NCBI RefSeq assembly: GCF_947366995.1
Contig: NZ_CANBCC010000028.1
Location: 1-44,821, forward strand
Direction: 5' to 3'
DNA: 44,821 bases
Origin: an uncultured Aquabacterium sp.
Lineage (GTDB): Bacteria > Pseudomonadota > Gammaproteobacteria > Burkholderiales > Burkholderiaceae_C
The notes below the pieces were generated by a model that saw nothing but the letters and a program-made list of their open reading frames with translations, made no database searches and was not told where the DNA came from. The position numbers and the translations under genes are program-made. Below are positions 29,364 through 39,868 of this stretch, in pieces. Position 1 is the stretch's first letter, and every line of letters starts with the position of its first letter.

Positions 29364-30200
29364 TCAATGGCGACGTCGGAGCGACTCGTACAGACAGATT
29401 GCCGCAGCCGAGGCCACATTGAGCGACTCCTCGCCCCCGGGCTGCGGGATGGACACCGTCATGGCGCACCGCGTCATCAGCGCCGGAGCCACGCCCTGCC
29501 CCTCATGCCCCAGAACCCAGGCACAAGGATCCGGCAGCGGCGCCGCCGGCAGCAGGTGCTCGGCATGAGAGCTGGTGGCCACCAGGGGCACGGCCAGGGC
29601 GTCCAGCTCGGCCACCTCCACCTGCTCCACCAGATGGAGGCCGAAATGGGCCCCCATGGCGGCGCGCAGCACCTTGGGCGACCACAGTGCTGCGGTGCCC
29701 TTGATGGCGGCCACCTGTTGCACACCCAGCGCCGAGGCACTCCGCAGGATGGAGCCGACATTGCCAGCGTCCTGCAGTCGGTCGAGCACCACGGTCGCCA
29801 GACCGGGGCGCAACGCCTCGCTGGCATCCGCTCGCGACAGCAGGAAGCCAATGCGCGCAGGCGACTCCAAGCCCGTGAAATGCCGCCACAGCGCTTCGGG
29901 CACCACCACCACACGGGCCGCATGGCGGGCCAACTGGCTCAGGGCGGCCGCCTGCGCATCCTGGCCACTCGCGCAGCCGTGTTCGCCCAGCCACGCCGTG
30001 TCGGCCACCACGGCGGTGTCTGCCGGCACACCGCGCTGAACGGCGGCAGCACACAGGTGGTCGCCCTCCAGCCAGACCTCACCGAGCTTGCGGTAGGCGG
30101 TCGGGTCCTGCCCGAGCTTGCGCAAGCGCTGCACGAGGGCGTTGTCGCGCGAAGTGACGAACTGCGGCGGGCGCGGGGTGGCGCGGTCAGTGTGGCTCAT
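29364..30200 (-). CDS. TrmH/SpoU family RNA 2'-O-methyltransferase
   Basis: A 278-residue SPOUT methyltransferase. An N-terminal substrate-binding domain ('SRDNALVQRLRKLGQDPTAY', 'GEVWLEGDHLCAAAV') precedes the knotted SpoU domain with 'VLDRLQDAGNVGSILRSASA', 'WVLGHEGQGV' and 'ESLNVASAAAICLYE', the three SAM-binding motifs. It probably methylates a ribose in rRNA or tRNA; the exact site cannot be assigned. ATG 30200 is preferred over an in-frame TTG directly after the rnhB stop. It is the last gene of the long minus-strand block. Confidence 0.88.
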   Translation of the reverse strand: MSHTDRATPRPPQFVTSRDNALVQRLRKLGQDPTAYRKLGEVWLEGDHLCAAAVQRGVPADTAVVADTAWLGEHGCASGQDAQAAALSQLARHAARVVVVPEALWRHFTGLESPARIGFLLSRADASEALRPGLATVVLDRLQDAGNVGSILRSASALGVQQVAAIKGTAALWSPKVLRAAMGAHFGLHLVEQVEVAELDALAVPLVATSSHAEHLLPAAPLPDPCAWVLGHEGQGVAPALMTRCAMTVSIPQPGGEESLNVASAAAICLYESLRRRH

Positions 30201-30218
30201 GGCAGACAAATCAAACAA

Positions 30219-30953
30219 TCACGCCAACGACAGACCGTCGGCCGCGGCGGCAGTGGACAGCACGTCCGGCGAAGTGGCGAGCTCGACCGGTACCGCGACG
30301 CGGCCCTCGGCGAGTGCGAGGCGCACCGGGGCGAAGCTGCGCCGATGGGCCGGCGTCACGCCGTGCTCACCCAAGGCCGCCAGGTGTTCTGGCGTTGGAT
30401 ACCCCTTGTGCGACTCGAAACCATGGTGAGGATAGCGAGCATGCAGTGCATCGCACAGGCGGTCGCGATGGACCTTGGCCAGGATGGATGCCGCCGAGAT
30501 GGCCTGCACCTTCGCATCGCCCTTGACGATGGCCTGGGCGGCCACACCGAGGTGCGGTGGCACCCGGTTGCCATCCACCTGCACCAGGGCCGGCTTGAGG
30601 CGCAGGCCGTCCACCGCCCGCTTCATCGCAAGCATGGTCGCGTGCAGGATGTTCAGCCGGTCGATCTCCTCGACGCTCGCTTCGGCGATGCAGCAGCACA
30701 GCGCCTTCGCCCGGATCTCGTCGAACAGACGCTCGCGGGCACGGGCCGTCAGCCTCTTCGAATCGTTCAGCCCAGCAATAGGCTGAAGGTCATCGAGGAT
30801 CACCGCGGCGGCCACCACCGGCCCGGCGAGCGGCCCGCGCCCCGCCTCGTCGACCCCGGCCAGCAGACCGATCACGGGCGGCGTCCACAGCAGATCCAAC
30901 TGCTCGGGAGGCGCCTGGGGGTCAGCGCGCGCCGATGACCTGGGCGATCGCAT
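30219..30953 (-). CDS. rnhB: Ribonuclease HII
   Basis: About 244 residues; removes ribonucleotides from DNA and cleaves RNA-DNA hybrids. The N-terminal '[20 protein letters not shown]' has the catalytic Asp-Glu pair; '[12 protein letters not shown]', '[10 protein letters not shown]' and '[11 protein letters not shown]' complete the family pattern. The start is uncertain: ATG 30953 would overlap lpxB by 32 bp without an RBS, while a TTG about 17 codons later (near 'LDLLWTPP') would match the usual family N-terminus. It is followed directly by the methyltransferase gene. Confidence 0.93.
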   Translation of the reverse strand: MRSPRSSARADPQAPPEQLDLLWTPPVIGLLAGVDEAGRGPLAGPVVAAAVILDDLQPIAGLNDSKRLTARARERLFDEIRAKALCCCIAEASVEEIDRLNILHATMLAMKRAVDGLRLKPALVQVDGNRVPPHLGVAAQAIVKGDAKVQAISAASILAKVHRDRLCDALHARYPHHGFESHKGYPTPEHLAALGEHGVTPAHRRSFAPVRLALAEGRVAVPVELATSPDVLSTAAAADGLSLA

Positions 30954-32061
30954 CGGTGGCAGCCCGGGCCGTGTCGCGGCGCAGGCTGTGGTGAAGTTCG
31001 ATGAAACGCTGCTGAACGGCTTCGCCCCGGGCCGGGTTGTCCAGCCAGTCCAGCACATCGCGCGCGAGCTGCGCGGGCTCGGCGGCATCCTGAAGCCGTT
31101 CCGGCACCACGAAATCGCGCGCCAGGATGTTGGGCAGCCCCACCCACGGCAGGTAGCCCATGTGCCGCATGATGTGCCAGCTCAGGGTGCTGATGCGGTA
31201 GCCGATTACCATCGGACGCTTGAACAGGGCCGCTTCGAGCGTGGCTGTGCCGGATGCGATCAGCGTCACATCGCAGGCGGCCAACGCATCGTGCGACTGG
31301 CCGTCGAGCAGCGTCAGGGGTGCGTCCGGGCAATGAACCTGCACCAGCGGCTCGATCATCCCGCGCAGCCCGGGCGCCATGGGGAGCACGAAGCGCAGGT
31401 CGGGCCGCTGCCGGGCCAGCAGGGCCACAGCGTCCAGGAACGCGGGTGCGATGTAGCGGATCTCGCCACGCCGGCTGCCGGGCAGCACGGCCACCAGTGG
31501 CGTGCCCTCAGCCACAGCGAGGCGAGCCCGCGCCGCTTCGCGCGGCGGCGTCATTGGGATCGTGTCGGCAAGCGGGTGTCCCACGAAGGTCGCGCCAATG
31601 CCCTTGGCATGGTAAAGCTCTGGCTCGAACGGGAACAGGCACAGCATGTGGTCCACCGAGCGGTGGATTTTGTTGATGCGCCCGCCACGCCAGGCCCAGA
31701 TCGACGGGCTCACGAAGTGCACCGTCCGGACCCCCGCGGCCTTCAGGCGGGCTTCCAGGCCCAGGTTGAAGTCCGGCGCGTCCACACCCACGAACACGTC
31801 CGGGCGGTCGGCCAGCAGCCGGTCGCCCAGGCGCTCGCGGATGGTCCAGATCTCCCGGAAGCGGCGCACCAGTTCGAGGTTGAAACCATGCACGGCCAGC
31901 TTGTCACTTGGCCACCAGGCCTCGAACCCTTCGGCCGCCATGCGGGGGCCGCCAATGCCTGCGGCCTGCAAATCGGGCCAGCGTCCTTTCAGGCCGCCCA
32001 GCATCAGCGCAGCCAGCAGGTCGCCGGACGCCTCGCCGGCCACCATCGCGATGCGGGTCAT
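30922..32061 (-). CDS. lpxB: Lipid-A-disaccharide synthase
   Basis: A 379-residue GT-B glycosyltransferase (GT19) joining UDP-2,3-diacylglucosamine and lipid X to form the lipid A disaccharide at the inner membrane. The start '[20 protein letters not shown]' is the family signature; '[17 protein letters not shown]', 'LPGSRRGEI' and '[20 protein letters not shown]' are also typical. ATG 32061 gives the standard N-terminus and lies 25 bp after lpxA. Its 3' end overlaps the possible rnhB start. Confidence 0.97.
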   Translation of the reverse strand: MTRIAMVAGEASGDLLAALMLGGLKGRWPDLQAAGIGGPRMAAEGFEAWWPSDKLAVHGFNLELVRRFREIWTIRERLGDRLLADRPDVFVGVDAPDFNLGLEARLKAAGVRTVHFVSPSIWAWRGGRINKIHRSVDHMLCLFPFEPELYHAKGIGATFVGHPLADTIPMTPPREAARARLAVAEGTPLVAVLPGSRRGEIRYIAPAFLDAVALLARQRPDLRFVLPMAPGLRGMIEPLVQVHCPDAPLTLLDGQSHDALAACDVTLIASGTATLEAALFKRPMVIGYRISTLSWHIMRHMGYLPWVGLPNILARDFVVPERLQDAAEPAQLARDVLDWLDNPARGEAVQQRFIELHHSLRRDTARAATDAIAQVIGAR

Positions 32062-32086
32062 GCGCCCGCTCCTGCCTGCGCCATCA

Positions 32087-32875
32087 TCAACGCACGATGC
32101 CCCGGCTGGCCAGCGCCAGGAAGGACAGCATGTTGTCGATGTCCGCGTCGGCATCGGGCTGCTGCCCACGCAGCGCGGCGATCTCGGCCTTGGCGGCCTC
32201 GAGCGTCAGGCCACGACGGAACAGCACCTTGTGCACCTGCTTGAGCATGCTGAGCCGATCGGGCGAGTAGCCCTTGCGACGCGGCCCTTCCTGATGCACG
32301 TTCTGCACTTCGGCCGGGTTGCCGGCGGCCACCGTGAACGGCGGCAGGTCCTGCGACAGACGGGTCTGGAAGCCCAACATGGCGAAGTCACCGATGCGCA
32401 CGAACTGGTGGATGCCGCTCATGCCGCCGATCAGCGTGTGGTTGCCCACCAGCACATGGCCTGCGAACTGCACCGCATTGGCGATCACATTGTGGTCACC
32501 AATGACACAGTCGTGCGCCACGTGCACATAGGCCATGATCCAGTTGTCGTGGCCGATCTCGGTCAGCCCCTTGTCCTGCACCGTGCCCGTGTTGAACGTG
32601 GTGAATTCGCGGATGGTGTTGCGGTCCCCGATGACGAGCCGGGTGGGCTCGCCCTTGTACTTCTTGTCCTGCGGGTCGGCACCCAGCGAGGCAAACTGGT
32701 AGATGCGGTTGTCGCAGCCGATCGTGGTGTGCCCTTCGATCACGCAGTGCGGCCCGACGGTGGTGCCCTCGCCGATCCGCACGTTGGGGCCGATCAGCGT
32801 GTGCGCCCCCACGGTGACCGAATCGGCCAGCTCGGCCTTCGGGTCGACGATGGCGGTCGGATGGATGCTCGCCAT
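32087..32875 (-). CDS. lpxA: UDP-N-acetylglucosamine acyltransferase
   Basis: A 262-residue left-handed beta-helix enzyme, first step of lipid A synthesis, acylating UDP-GlcNAc from an acyl-ACP. Hexapeptide repeats run from 'IHPTAIVDPKAELADSVTVG' onward; 'VHVAHDCVIGDHN' carries the catalytic histidine. Length equals E. coli LpxA (262). ATG 32875 lies 5 bp downstream of the fabZ stop, so translation is probably coupled. Confidence 0.97.
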   Translation of the reverse strand: MASIHPTAIVDPKAELADSVTVGAHTLIGPNVRIGEGTTVGPHCVIEGHTTIGCDNRIYQFASLGADPQDKKYKGEPTRLVIGDRNTIREFTTFNTGTVQDKGLTEIGHDNWIMAYVHVAHDCVIGDHNVIANAVQFAGHVLVGNHTLIGGMSGIHQFVRIGDFAMLGFQTRLSQDLPPFTVAAGNPAEVQNVHQEGPRRKGYSPDRLSMLKQVHKVLFRRGLTLEAAKAEIAALRGQQPDADADIDNMLSFLALASRGIVR

Positions 32876-32880
32876 GGCGC

Positions 32881-33318
32881 TCAGGACACCTTGCGCACAG
32901 TGCACATCAGGTCGGCTTCGACCGCCAGCTCTTCGCCCACCAGCGCACGCGCCTTGAACTTGTAGATGCCGCCCTTGTTGCGGTCCATGGCCACGTCGAG
33001 GAACAGCTGGTCACCCGGCTCGACCGGGCGCTTGAAACGCGCGCCGTCGATGCCGACGAAGTAGTACACCGAGTTGTCGTCCACCCCACTGCCCTGCGTC
33101 TCGAACGCCAGCAGCGCGGCCGCCTGGGCCAGGGCTTCGAGCATCATCACGCCGGGCATCACCGGACGGTTCGGGAAGTGACCCTGGAAAAACGGCTCGT
33201 TGATCGTGACGTTCTTCAGCGCGCGGATGCGCACGTTCTTCTCGACTTCGAGCACACGGTCCACCATCAGGAAGGGGTAACGATGGGGGAGCTTTTGAAG
33301 GATCTTGTGGATGTCCAT
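32881..33318 (-). CDS. fabZ: 3-hydroxyacyl-ACP dehydratase FabZ
   Basis: A 145-residue hot-dog-fold dehydratase of type II fatty acid synthesis; it competes with LpxA/LpxD for 3-hydroxyacyl-ACP. The active-site histidine is in '[13 protein letters not shown]' and the glutamate in '[14 protein letters not shown]'. Its ATG shares one base with the lpxD stop (TGATG at 33318), so the two are tightly coupled. The gene's place inside the lipid A cluster is the normal arrangement. Confidence 0.97.
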   Translation of the reverse strand: MDIHKILQKLPHRYPFLMVDRVLEVEKNVRIRALKNVTINEPFFQGHFPNRPVMPGVMMLEALAQAAALLAFETQGSGVDDNSVYYFVGIDGARFKRPVEPGDQLFLDVAMDRNKGGIYKFKARALVGEELAVEADLMCTVRKVS

Positions 33319-34403
33319 CAGCTTTTCACTTGCTTTTCTAGGGTACGGATGCGGTCGCGGAGCGCGTGGAGTTGACGCAGGGTCGCCGCGTTCTTCTCCC
33401 AGTTCGCGTTCTCGTCAAACGGGAAGGCGCCGCTGTAGAGGCCCGGTTTGAGCACCGAGCGGGAAATGAGGGTGCCCGACGACACGTGAACGTGGTCGGC
33501 GAGCGTGAGGTGTCCGAGGATCATGCCCGCGCCGCCCACCGTGCAGTGCTTGCCGATGCGGGCACTGCCGGCCACGCCGACGCAGCCGGCCATCGCAGAG
33601 TGGTCGCCGATGTGGACGTTGTGGGCGATCTGCACGAGGTTGTCGAGCTTGACGCCGTTGCCGATGACCGTGTCTTCCAGCGCACCGCGGTCGATGCAGG
33701 TGTTGGCTCCCAACTCCACGTCGTCACCGATGCGGACGGCGCCCAACTGCTCGATCTTCTCCCACGTGCCCTGGTGGGGCGCGAAGCCGAAGCCATCGGC
33801 ACCGATGACCACGCCACTGTGAAAGAGACAGCGTGCACCCACCACGCAGTCGAACCCGATGGTGACGCGGGGCGCCAGGCGCGTGTCGGCACCGATGCGC
33901 GCGCGTGCACCCACCGTGCAATGCGGTCCGATGACGACGCCGTCCTCCAGAATGGCACCCGCCTCGACCACAGCCAGGGGTCCGATGTGCACGTTCTGGC
34001 CGATGACCGCCGTGCCATCGACCACGGCGCTCGGGTGAATGCCGGCCGCGGGGCGGGGGCGAACGCGCTCGGCCCACCATTGGGTCAGACGCGCAAAGTA
34101 GAGGTAAGGATCGGCCGTGACGATGGCCGCACCGCGAGCGACTGCCTCTTCCTGCACCGCCGGGCTGACGATCACGCAACCCGCCTGGGTGGTGGTCAAC
34201 TGTGCTCGGTACTTGGGGTTGGAGAGGAACGCAATGCTGCCTGCGTCGCCCGATTCCAAAGGCGCGATGCGGTGAACCAGCTGCTCGGCAGAGCCGTGGA
34301 GCTCACCGCCCAGGGCGGCCACCAGCTCACCGAGGCGAACAGCCATCCCGGTGGGCTGGCTGTCGGCTACAGGTGCACGGTCATCGGAAGCCGGCCCGTT
34401 CAC
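33318..34403 (-). CDS. lpxD: UDP-3-O-acylglucosamine N-acyltransferase
   Basis: A 361-residue left-handed beta-helix enzyme that adds the N-linked acyl chain in lipid A synthesis. The N-terminal domain has '[14 protein letters not shown]' and '[13 protein letters not shown]'; hexapeptide repeats follow; '[19 protein letters not shown]' holds the catalytic histidine. A C-terminal helix ends '[14 protein letters not shown]'. The GTG at 34403 overlaps the skp stop by 4 bp (GTGA), favouring coupling, but ATG 34346 matches the usual family N-terminus; neither has a clear SD. Confidence 0.95.
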   Translation of the reverse strand: MNGPASDDRAPVADSQPTGMAVRLGELVAALGGELHGSAEQLVHRIAPLESGDAGSIAFLSNPKYRAQLTTTQAGCVIVSPAVQEEAVARGAAIVTADPYLYFARLTQWWAERVRPRPAAGIHPSAVVDGTAVIGQNVHIGPLAVVEAGAILEDGVVIGPHCTVGARARIGADTRLAPRVTIGFDCVVGARCLFHSGVVIGADGFGFAPHQGTWEKIEQLGAVRIGDDVELGANTCIDRGALEDTVIGNGVKLDNLVQIAHNVHIGDHSAMAGCVGVAGSARIGKHCTVGGAGMILGHLTLADHVHVSSGTLISRSVLKPGLYSGAFPFDENANWEKNAATLRQLHALRDRIRTLEKQVKS

Positions 34404-34909
34404 TTGCTCGATCCGCCGTTCAAGGCCCGGATGACCTTGTCGGTGATGTCCACGCGGGGGCTGGCAAACACGGCTTCCTGAACGATGAGGTCGTACTTTT
34501 CCTGATCGAAGATCTGACGCACCACACGGTTGGCGCGGTCCAGCACCGACGACAGCTCTTCGTTCTTGCGCTGGTTCAGGTCTTCCTGGAACTCCCGGCG
34601 CTTGCGCTGGAGCTCACGGTCCTGCTCGATCAGTTCCCGCTGACGGCGCGCACGCTCGTTCTCGGCCAGCGTCGGGGCGTCCTTCTCGAAACGGTCCGAG
34701 GCAGCCTTGAGCCGATTCTCGTTGTCGAGCAGATCCTTCTCGCGGCGCCCGAACTCCGACTCCAGCTTGACCTGGGCCGACTTGGCCGGTGCCGCATCAC
34801 GCAGCACGCGGTCGAGATTCACGAAACCGATCTTGAGTTCCTGCGCCTGCACAGCCAGGGCACCCATCAGGAGGCCTGCGGCCACCAGGGTCTTGAGGTA
34901 CGAGGTCAT
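34400..34909 (-). CDS. skp: Periplasmic chaperone Skp/OmpH
   Basis: A 169-residue periplasmic chaperone that holds unfolded outer-membrane proteins before BamA inserts them. A signal peptide (ending 'LAVQAQ') is followed by '[19 protein letters not shown]', the family start. The rest is a long charged helical arm ('[19 protein letters not shown]'), matching the jellyfish-like trimer. It lies 2 bp after bamA and overlaps lpxD by 4 bp. Confidence 0.95.
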   Translation of the reverse strand: MTSYLKTLVAAGLLMGALAVQAQELKIGFVNLDRVLRDAAPAKSAQVKLESEFGRREKDLLDNENRLKAASDRFEKDAPTLAENERARRQRELIEQDRELQRKRREFQEDLNQRKNEELSSVLDRANRVVRQIFDQEKYDLIVQEAVFASPRVDITDKVIRALNGGSSK

Positions 34910-34911
34910 GG

Positions 34912-37215
34912 TCAGAATGCGGTGCCGATCTGGAACTGGAGACGCTGGATTTTATCTTGATCGAAATAGCGCAAGGGCTTCGCGTAGCTCAACTTCAGCG
35001 GTCCCACCGGAGAGACCCAGCTGATGCCCACGCCCACCGAGGCGCGGAGGTCCTGCGCGCGGATGGACTGCTCTTCGCCCCAGACGTTGCCGGCATCCGC
35101 GTAACCGAACAGCCGCAGGGTCCGGTCATTGCCGGCGCCCGGGAAGGGGACATAGAACTCGGCGTTCAGGTTCAGGCGCTTGTTGCCGCCCAGGTAGGAG
35201 CCTTCGATGTCGACCGGACCCAGCGAGCTCACTTCGAAGCCCCGCACGGTGCCCAGGCCGCCGCCGTAGTAGTTCTTGAACACGGGATAAGGCTTGCCAC
35301 CCAGTCCCTTGCCGTACGAGATTTCACCGTTCAGGCCCAGCGTGTAGGCCTTGCTGAACGGGATGTACTGCTGCGCCTGGTAGTTGCCGCGCACGTACTG
35401 CGTCGAGCCGGCCAGACTGACGTCCACGTTCAGGCGCTGGTAGCGGCCTTGCGTCGGAGCGATCACGCTGTCGCGGGAATCGCGGGCCCAGCCCACGCTC
35501 AGCGGATAAGACGTGGCCGGCGAGCCGAACTGTTCGCGAGCCAGAGTGAAGCGGACCGGCAGACCCGTGCTGCCTTCGATCTTGTTCTGCTCGATGCCGG
35601 CCCCGAAGAACACACGGTCGAACTCGGTGAAGGGCACGCCAAACCGGATCGTGCCCGACTGCGTGACGATCTTGTAGTCGCCCGAGGTGGTGTTGTACGG
35701 GCGGGAGGTGCGGTGCGCGACCTCGTAGGTGCGCGAGATGCCGTTGTCGGTGAAGTACGGGTCCGTGGCGCTGACCACGATCGTCCGGTTGTACCGGCTG
35801 GTGTTGACGTCCAGGCCCAGGTAGTTGCCGGAGCCGAATACGTTGTCCTGGCGGATCGAGGCCGTCACCGTGAACTTCTCGGCGCTCGAGAAGCCCGCAC
35901 CCAGCATCAGGTTGCCGGTCGGCTTTTCTTCCACGGTGATCGTGAGGTCCACCTGGTCGGCAGTGCCTGGCACCTCGACGGTGTCGATACTGACCTGCTT
36001 GAAGTAACCCAGGCGGTCCACGCGGTCGCGAGACAACTTGATCTTCTGGCCGTCATACCAGGCCGACTCGAACTGCCGGAACTCGCGGCGGATGACTTCG
36101 TCACGCGTGCGGGAGTTGCCGGCCACGTTGACGCGGCGCACGTACACGCGCCGCTGTGGCTGCGCCACCATCACGACCTCGACCTGCCCCTTCTCGCGGT
36201 CGAGCTGAGGGCGGAAATCGACCTTGGCAAACGCATACCCGAAGGCGGCGAACCGGTCGGTGAAAGCGCGCGTGGTCGACGCCACGTCTTCGGCGCGATA
36301 GGGCTCGCCCGGCTTGACGGTCACCAAGTTGCGGAACGCTTCGTCCTGCCCCAGGAAATCGCCTTCGAGGCGCACGCCCGTGACGACGTAGCGCGGACCT
36401 TCGGTCACGTTGATCGCGATCGAGATGTCCTGCTTGTCCGGCGAGATCGCCACCTGGGTGGAGTCGATGCGGAACTCAAGGTAGCCGCGGTTCAGGTAGT
36501 ACGAGCGGATCGTTTCCAGGTCGGCATTCAGCTTGGCGCGCGCGTACTGGTCGGACTTGGTGTACCAGCTGAGCCAGCCGCCGGTTGTCAGGTCCATCTG
36601 GCCCAGCAGCGTGCTTTCCGAGAAGGCCTTGTTGCCGGTGATGCGGATGGACTTGATCTTGGTGACCTCGCCTTCCGTGACGGTGAAGGTCACGTTGACG
36701 CGGTTGCGCTCGGCCGGCGTGATCGTCGTGACGACCTCGACGCCGTATAGGCTGCGCGACAGGTACTGGCGCTTGAGCTCCTGCTCGGCGCGGTCGGCCA
36801 GCGCGCGGTCGAACGGCTGGCCCTCGCCGATGCCGATGTCCTTGAGCGCCTTCACAAGGTTGTTCTTGTCGAACTCCTTGGTCCCGACGAACTCGACGCG
36901 CGAGATCACCGGACGCTCCTCCACCACCACCACAGCGACGTTGCCGTCGATCTGGATGCGAACGTCCTTGAACAAACCGGTGGCGAACAGGGCACGCAGG
37001 CCTGTCGCGCCCTTGTCGTCGGTGTAGGTGTCACCCACACGGAACGGCAGTGCGGCAAACACGGTGCCGGCATCGGCGCGCTGGAGGCCCTCGACGCGGA
37101 TGTCCTTGAGCACGAAGGGCTCGACGGCCCATGCAGACTGGAACAGCGAGGAAGCCAACAAGGCAGCCAGCAGGGTCGGCTTCAGCCGAGCGGACGTCAT
37201 GGAGGGGATGTGCAT
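34912..37215 (-). CDS. bamA: Outer membrane protein assembly factor BamA
   Basis: A 767-residue Omp85 protein, the core insertase for outer-membrane beta-barrels. A signal peptide (about 1-30, ending 'SAWA') is followed by five POTRA domains (about 31-430, beginning 'FVLKDIRVEGLQRADAGTVF') and a 16-strand barrel. The conserved 'VRGF' motif is in 'GGGLGTVRGFEVSSLGPVDI', and the protein ends in the aromatic F of the C-terminal signature ('QFQIGTAF'). ATG 37215 lies 10 bp after the rseP stop; ATG 37200 is an alternative and neither has a strong SD. Confidence 0.97.
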   Translation of the reverse strand: MHIPSMTSARLKPTLLAALLASSLFQSAWAVEPFVLKDIRVEGLQRADAGTVFAALPFRVGDTYTDDKGATGLRALFATGLFKDVRIQIDGNVAVVVVEERPVISRVEFVGTKEFDKNNLVKALKDIGIGEGQPFDRALADRAEQELKRQYLSRSLYGVEVVTTITPAERNRVNVTFTVTEGEVTKIKSIRITGNKAFSESTLLGQMDLTTGGWLSWYTKSDQYARAKLNADLETIRSYYLNRGYLEFRIDSTQVAISPDKQDISIAINVTEGPRYVVTGVRLEGDFLGQDEAFRNLVTVKPGEPYRAEDVASTTRAFTDRFAAFGYAFAKVDFRPQLDREKGQVEVVMVAQPQRRVYVRRVNVAGNSRTRDEVIRREFRQFESAWYDGQKIKLSRDRVDRLGYFKQVSIDTVEVPGTADQVDLTITVEEKPTGNLMLGAGFSSAEKFTVTASIRQDNVFGSGNYLGLDVNTSRYNRTIVVSATDPYFTDNGISRTYEVAHRTSRPYNTTSGDYKIVTQSGTIRFGVPFTEFDRVFFGAGIEQNKIEGSTGLPVRFTLAREQFGSPATSYPLSVGWARDSRDSVIAPTQGRYQRLNVDVSLAGSTQYVRGNYQAQQYIPFSKAYTLGLNGEISYGKGLGGKPYPVFKNYYGGGLGTVRGFEVSSLGPVDIEGSYLGGNKRLNLNAEFYVPFPGAGNDRTLRLFGYADAGNVWGEEQSIRAQDLRASVGVGISWVSPVGPLKLSYAKPLRYFDQDKIQRLQFQIGTAF

Positions 37216-37225
37216 GCAGTGAAAC

Positions 37226-38620
37226 TCAGTGCGCGCCGATCAGGCGGGCCAGGTCGTTGTAAAGCGCCAGCGACATCATCGCCAGCATGATGGCCACGCC
37301 ACCACGTTGGAGGCGCTCCAGCCACAGGTCCGAGACCGGACGCCCCGTGACGCCTTCAAAAAGATAATACATGAGGTGCCCGCCATCGAGGACGGGCAGC
37401 GGCAGCAGGTTCAGCACGCCCAGGCTCACGCTCACCAGCGCGAGGAACCCGAGGTAATGCACCCAGCCGAGCGAGGCCGATTTGCCTGCGTAGTCGGCGA
37501 TGGTCAGAGGGCCGCTGAGGTTCTTGATCGACGCCTCGCCGATCAGCATCTTGCCCAGCATGTTGAGGCTGAGGACGGCCGTGTCCCAGGTTTTCTCGAG
37601 CGCCATGCCCAGGCCTTCGACCAAACCGTAACGCACCTCGACAATGGACGGCATGGCGCCGAGGGCAGCCTCGATGCGCGCCACTTTCTGCCCCTGCACG
37701 TCCTTGATGACGGGCTGAACGACCACGTTGACCGTGCGCCCTGCCCGCTCCACGTCGAGCGCCAGCGGCTGTGCCTGCCCGCCCTTGAGGCTGCTGCGGA
37801 TCAGGCGACGCAGCTCGGCCGCATCACGCGGCACCTGCCCATTGATACGCAGGACGCGGTCGCCCTTCATCAGGCCCGCGCGCGCGGCCGGCCCTGCCGC
37901 CACCACATCGTCGACCAGGGGCTCTGCATAAGGGCCCGTCAGGCCGACGCGATCAAGCAGTTTCCCGTCCACTTCGGAGGCCGGAATGCGCGACAGGGGC
38001 AGTGCCAGCTGGCGCACACCGCGGCCGGGATCGTCCTCACGCAAGCGCGCGTGAACCTGCAGCTGCAGATCCTCGCCACGGAGGGCCGCCCGGGTGAAGC
38101 GCCACTGCAGGTCGGTCAGGGAGCGCACGGCCTGCCACTCACCGTCCTCCGGCGCAGCGCCGGCGATGCGCGCCGCCAGCACTTCATCGCCGGACTGCAG
38201 TCCCGCGTGCTCCGCCAGGCTGCCCGGCTGGGGAGCAGACAGCCACGGGCGGAGTTCCTGCACGCCCGACCAGTTCACCGCCGCGTACAACGCGATCGCA
38301 AGCAGGAGGTTGGCCGCCGGCCCCGCCGCGACGATGAACACCCGCTGCCGAAGCGGCTTTCGGTTGAAGGCGCGGTCTCGCTCCTGCGCCGGCACCGGGC
38401 TCTCCCGCTCGTCCAGCATCCGCACGTAGCCACCGAACGGCAGCGCCGACACGACAAACTCGGTCTCCCCCCGCTGCCGGCGCCACAGCACGCGCCCGAA
38501 GCCCACTGAAAAGCGCAAGACCTTGACGTCGCAGGCGACCGCCGCGCGGTAGTGACCATACTCATGGATCACCACGAGCACGCCGATGGTCAGCAGGAAG
38601 GACAGCACAGTCATCAGCAT
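37226..38620 (-). CDS. rseP: Site-2 membrane metalloprotease RseP
   Basis: A 464-residue M50 intramembrane protease that cuts anti-sigma-E after DegS and removes signal peptide remnants. The zinc motif H19-E-Y-G-H23 sits in TM1 ('VLVVIHEYGHY'). 'VGFGRVLWRRQRGETEF' and 'ALPFGGYVRMLDE' follow; two PDZ domains occupy roughly residues 110-290. The third zinc ligand is in 'NLLPLPVLDGGHLMYYLFEG' near the last helices. The intact motif contrasts with the degenerate M48 protein elsewhere in the window. It lies 10 bp before bamA. Confidence 0.97.
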   Translation of the reverse strand: MLMTVLSFLLTIGVLVVIHEYGHYRAAVACDVKVLRFSVGFGRVLWRRQRGETEFVVSALPFGGYVRMLDERESPVPAQERDRAFNRKPLRQRVFIVAAGPAANLLLAIALYAAVNWSGVQELRPWLSAPQPGSLAEHAGLQSGDEVLAARIAGAAPEDGEWQAVRSLTDLQWRFTRAALRGEDLQLQVHARLREDDPGRGVRQLALPLSRIPASEVDGKLLDRVGLTGPYAEPLVDDVVAAGPAARAGLMKGDRVLRINGQVPRDAAELRRLIRSSLKGGQAQPLALDVERAGRTVNVVVQPVIKDVQGQKVARIEAALGAMPSIVEVRYGLVEGLGMALEKTWDTAVLSLNMLGKMLIGEASIKNLSGPLTIADYAGKSASLGWVHYLGFLALVSVSLGVLNLLPLPVLDGGHLMYYLFEGVTGRPVSDLWLERLQRGGVAIMLAMMSLALYNDLARLIGAH

Positions 38621-38662
38621 CGCGACACCTCTTCGATCATCAGACGGCGGACACCGTGGATT

Positions 38663-39868
38663 TCACCGGGCAAGGGCCACGACCTGCTCGCCCGCATGAC
38701 GCCGCACCCGTGCATCCAGAGCCAGCAATCCGTCGACCGATTCGCTCATGCCATCCTCGATGAGGCCGGCGGCAAGCGACTCCGTGTTCACTTGGTGGAT
38801 CTGGTCGAACCGGATCCGCCGCGCCAGGAACGCCTCCACCGCCACTTCGTTGGCCGCGTTGAGCACGCACGTGCTGCCAGCAGGACCACGCAGCGTTTCC
38901 CAGGCCAGTTGCAGACCAGGGTAACGCGCGGCGTCGGCTTCCTCGAAAGTGAGGGCCTTGAGGGCGAGAAAATCCAACATCTCGGCGCCCGACTCGATGC
39001 GCTCGGGCCACGAGAGCCCATAGGCAATCGGCACACGCATGTCCGGCGTACCGAGCTGGGCCAGCACCGAGCGGTCGCGGCACACAACCATCGAGTGAAT
39101 GATGCTCTGCGGATGCAGCACCACGCGGATCTGCTCGGGCGCGAGGCCGAAAAGCCAACGCGCTTCGATCACTTCCAGCGCCTTGTTCATCATGGTCGCC
39201 GAATCCACCGAAATCTTTCGGCCCATGACCCAATTGGGGTGGGCGCAGGCCTGTTCGGGCGTGATGCCGGCAAACGTCGAAGGATCACGTTGGCGGAAAG
39301 GCCCACCCGAGGCGGTCAGCACGATGTGGTCGATGCGGGACGGCCAGTTGGACGGGTCTTCCGGCAGGCATTGGAAGATGGCTGAATGCTCACTGTCGAT
39401 GGGCAGCAGCGTGGCGCCCCCTTCGTGCACGGCCGACATGAAAAGGCCGCCGCCCACCACCAGGGCTTCCTTGTTCGCGAGCAGCAGGCGCTTGCCTGCC
39501 TTGGCCGCCGCCAGACAGGGCGCGAGCCCGGCTGCGCCGACGATGGCACCCATCACGATGTCGACCGCCGGATGGGCCGCCACGTCGGACAGTGCTTGGG
39601 CACCGGAGAGCACCTCGGTTCGCCAGCCTTGCTCGCGCCCCAGCGTGCGCAAACGCGCCGCGGCCGCCTCGTCCGGCATCACGGCAAAGCGCGGCTGCCA
39701 CCTGGCGCACAAGGCGGCAAGCTCCTCGACGCGCTGAGCACCGGTGAGCGCGAACACCTCGAACCGCCCCGGGTGGCGCGCAATCACATCCAGCGTGTTG
39801 GTGCCAATGGAGCCCGTGGCCCCGAGCACGGTGACGCGTTGAGGGGCAGCGTGACGACGATCAGGCAT
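38663..39868 (-). CDS. dxr: 1-deoxy-D-xylulose 5-phosphate reductoisomerase
   Basis: A 401-residue NADPH enzyme making 2-C-methyl-erythritol 4-phosphate, second step of the MEP isoprenoid pathway. The NADPH loop is '[20 protein letters not shown]'. '[15 protein letters not shown]' holds the metal-binding Asp/Glu, and '[20 protein letters not shown]' lines the active site. The start overlaps the cdsA stop by 8 bp (39861-39868). Its product feeds undecaprenyl synthesis by the neighbouring uppS. Confidence 0.97.
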   Translation of the reverse strand: MPDRRHAAPQRVTVLGATGSIGTNTLDVIARHPGRFEVFALTGAQRVEELAALCARWQPRFAVMPDEAAAARLRTLGREQGWRTEVLSGAQALSDVAAHPAVDIVMGAIVGAAGLAPCLAAAKAGKRLLLANKEALVVGGGLFMSAVHEGGATLLPIDSEHSAIFQCLPEDPSNWPSRIDHIVLTASGGPFRQRDPSTFAGITPEQACAHPNWVMGRKISVDSATMMNKALEVIEARWLFGLAPEQIRVVLHPQSIIHSMVVCRDRSVLAQLGTPDMRVPIAYGLSWPERIESGAEMLDFLALKALTFEEADAARYPGLQLAWETLRGPAGSTCVLNAANEVAVEAFLARRIRFDQIHQVNTESLAAGLIEDGMSESVDGLLALDARVRRHAGEQVVALAR

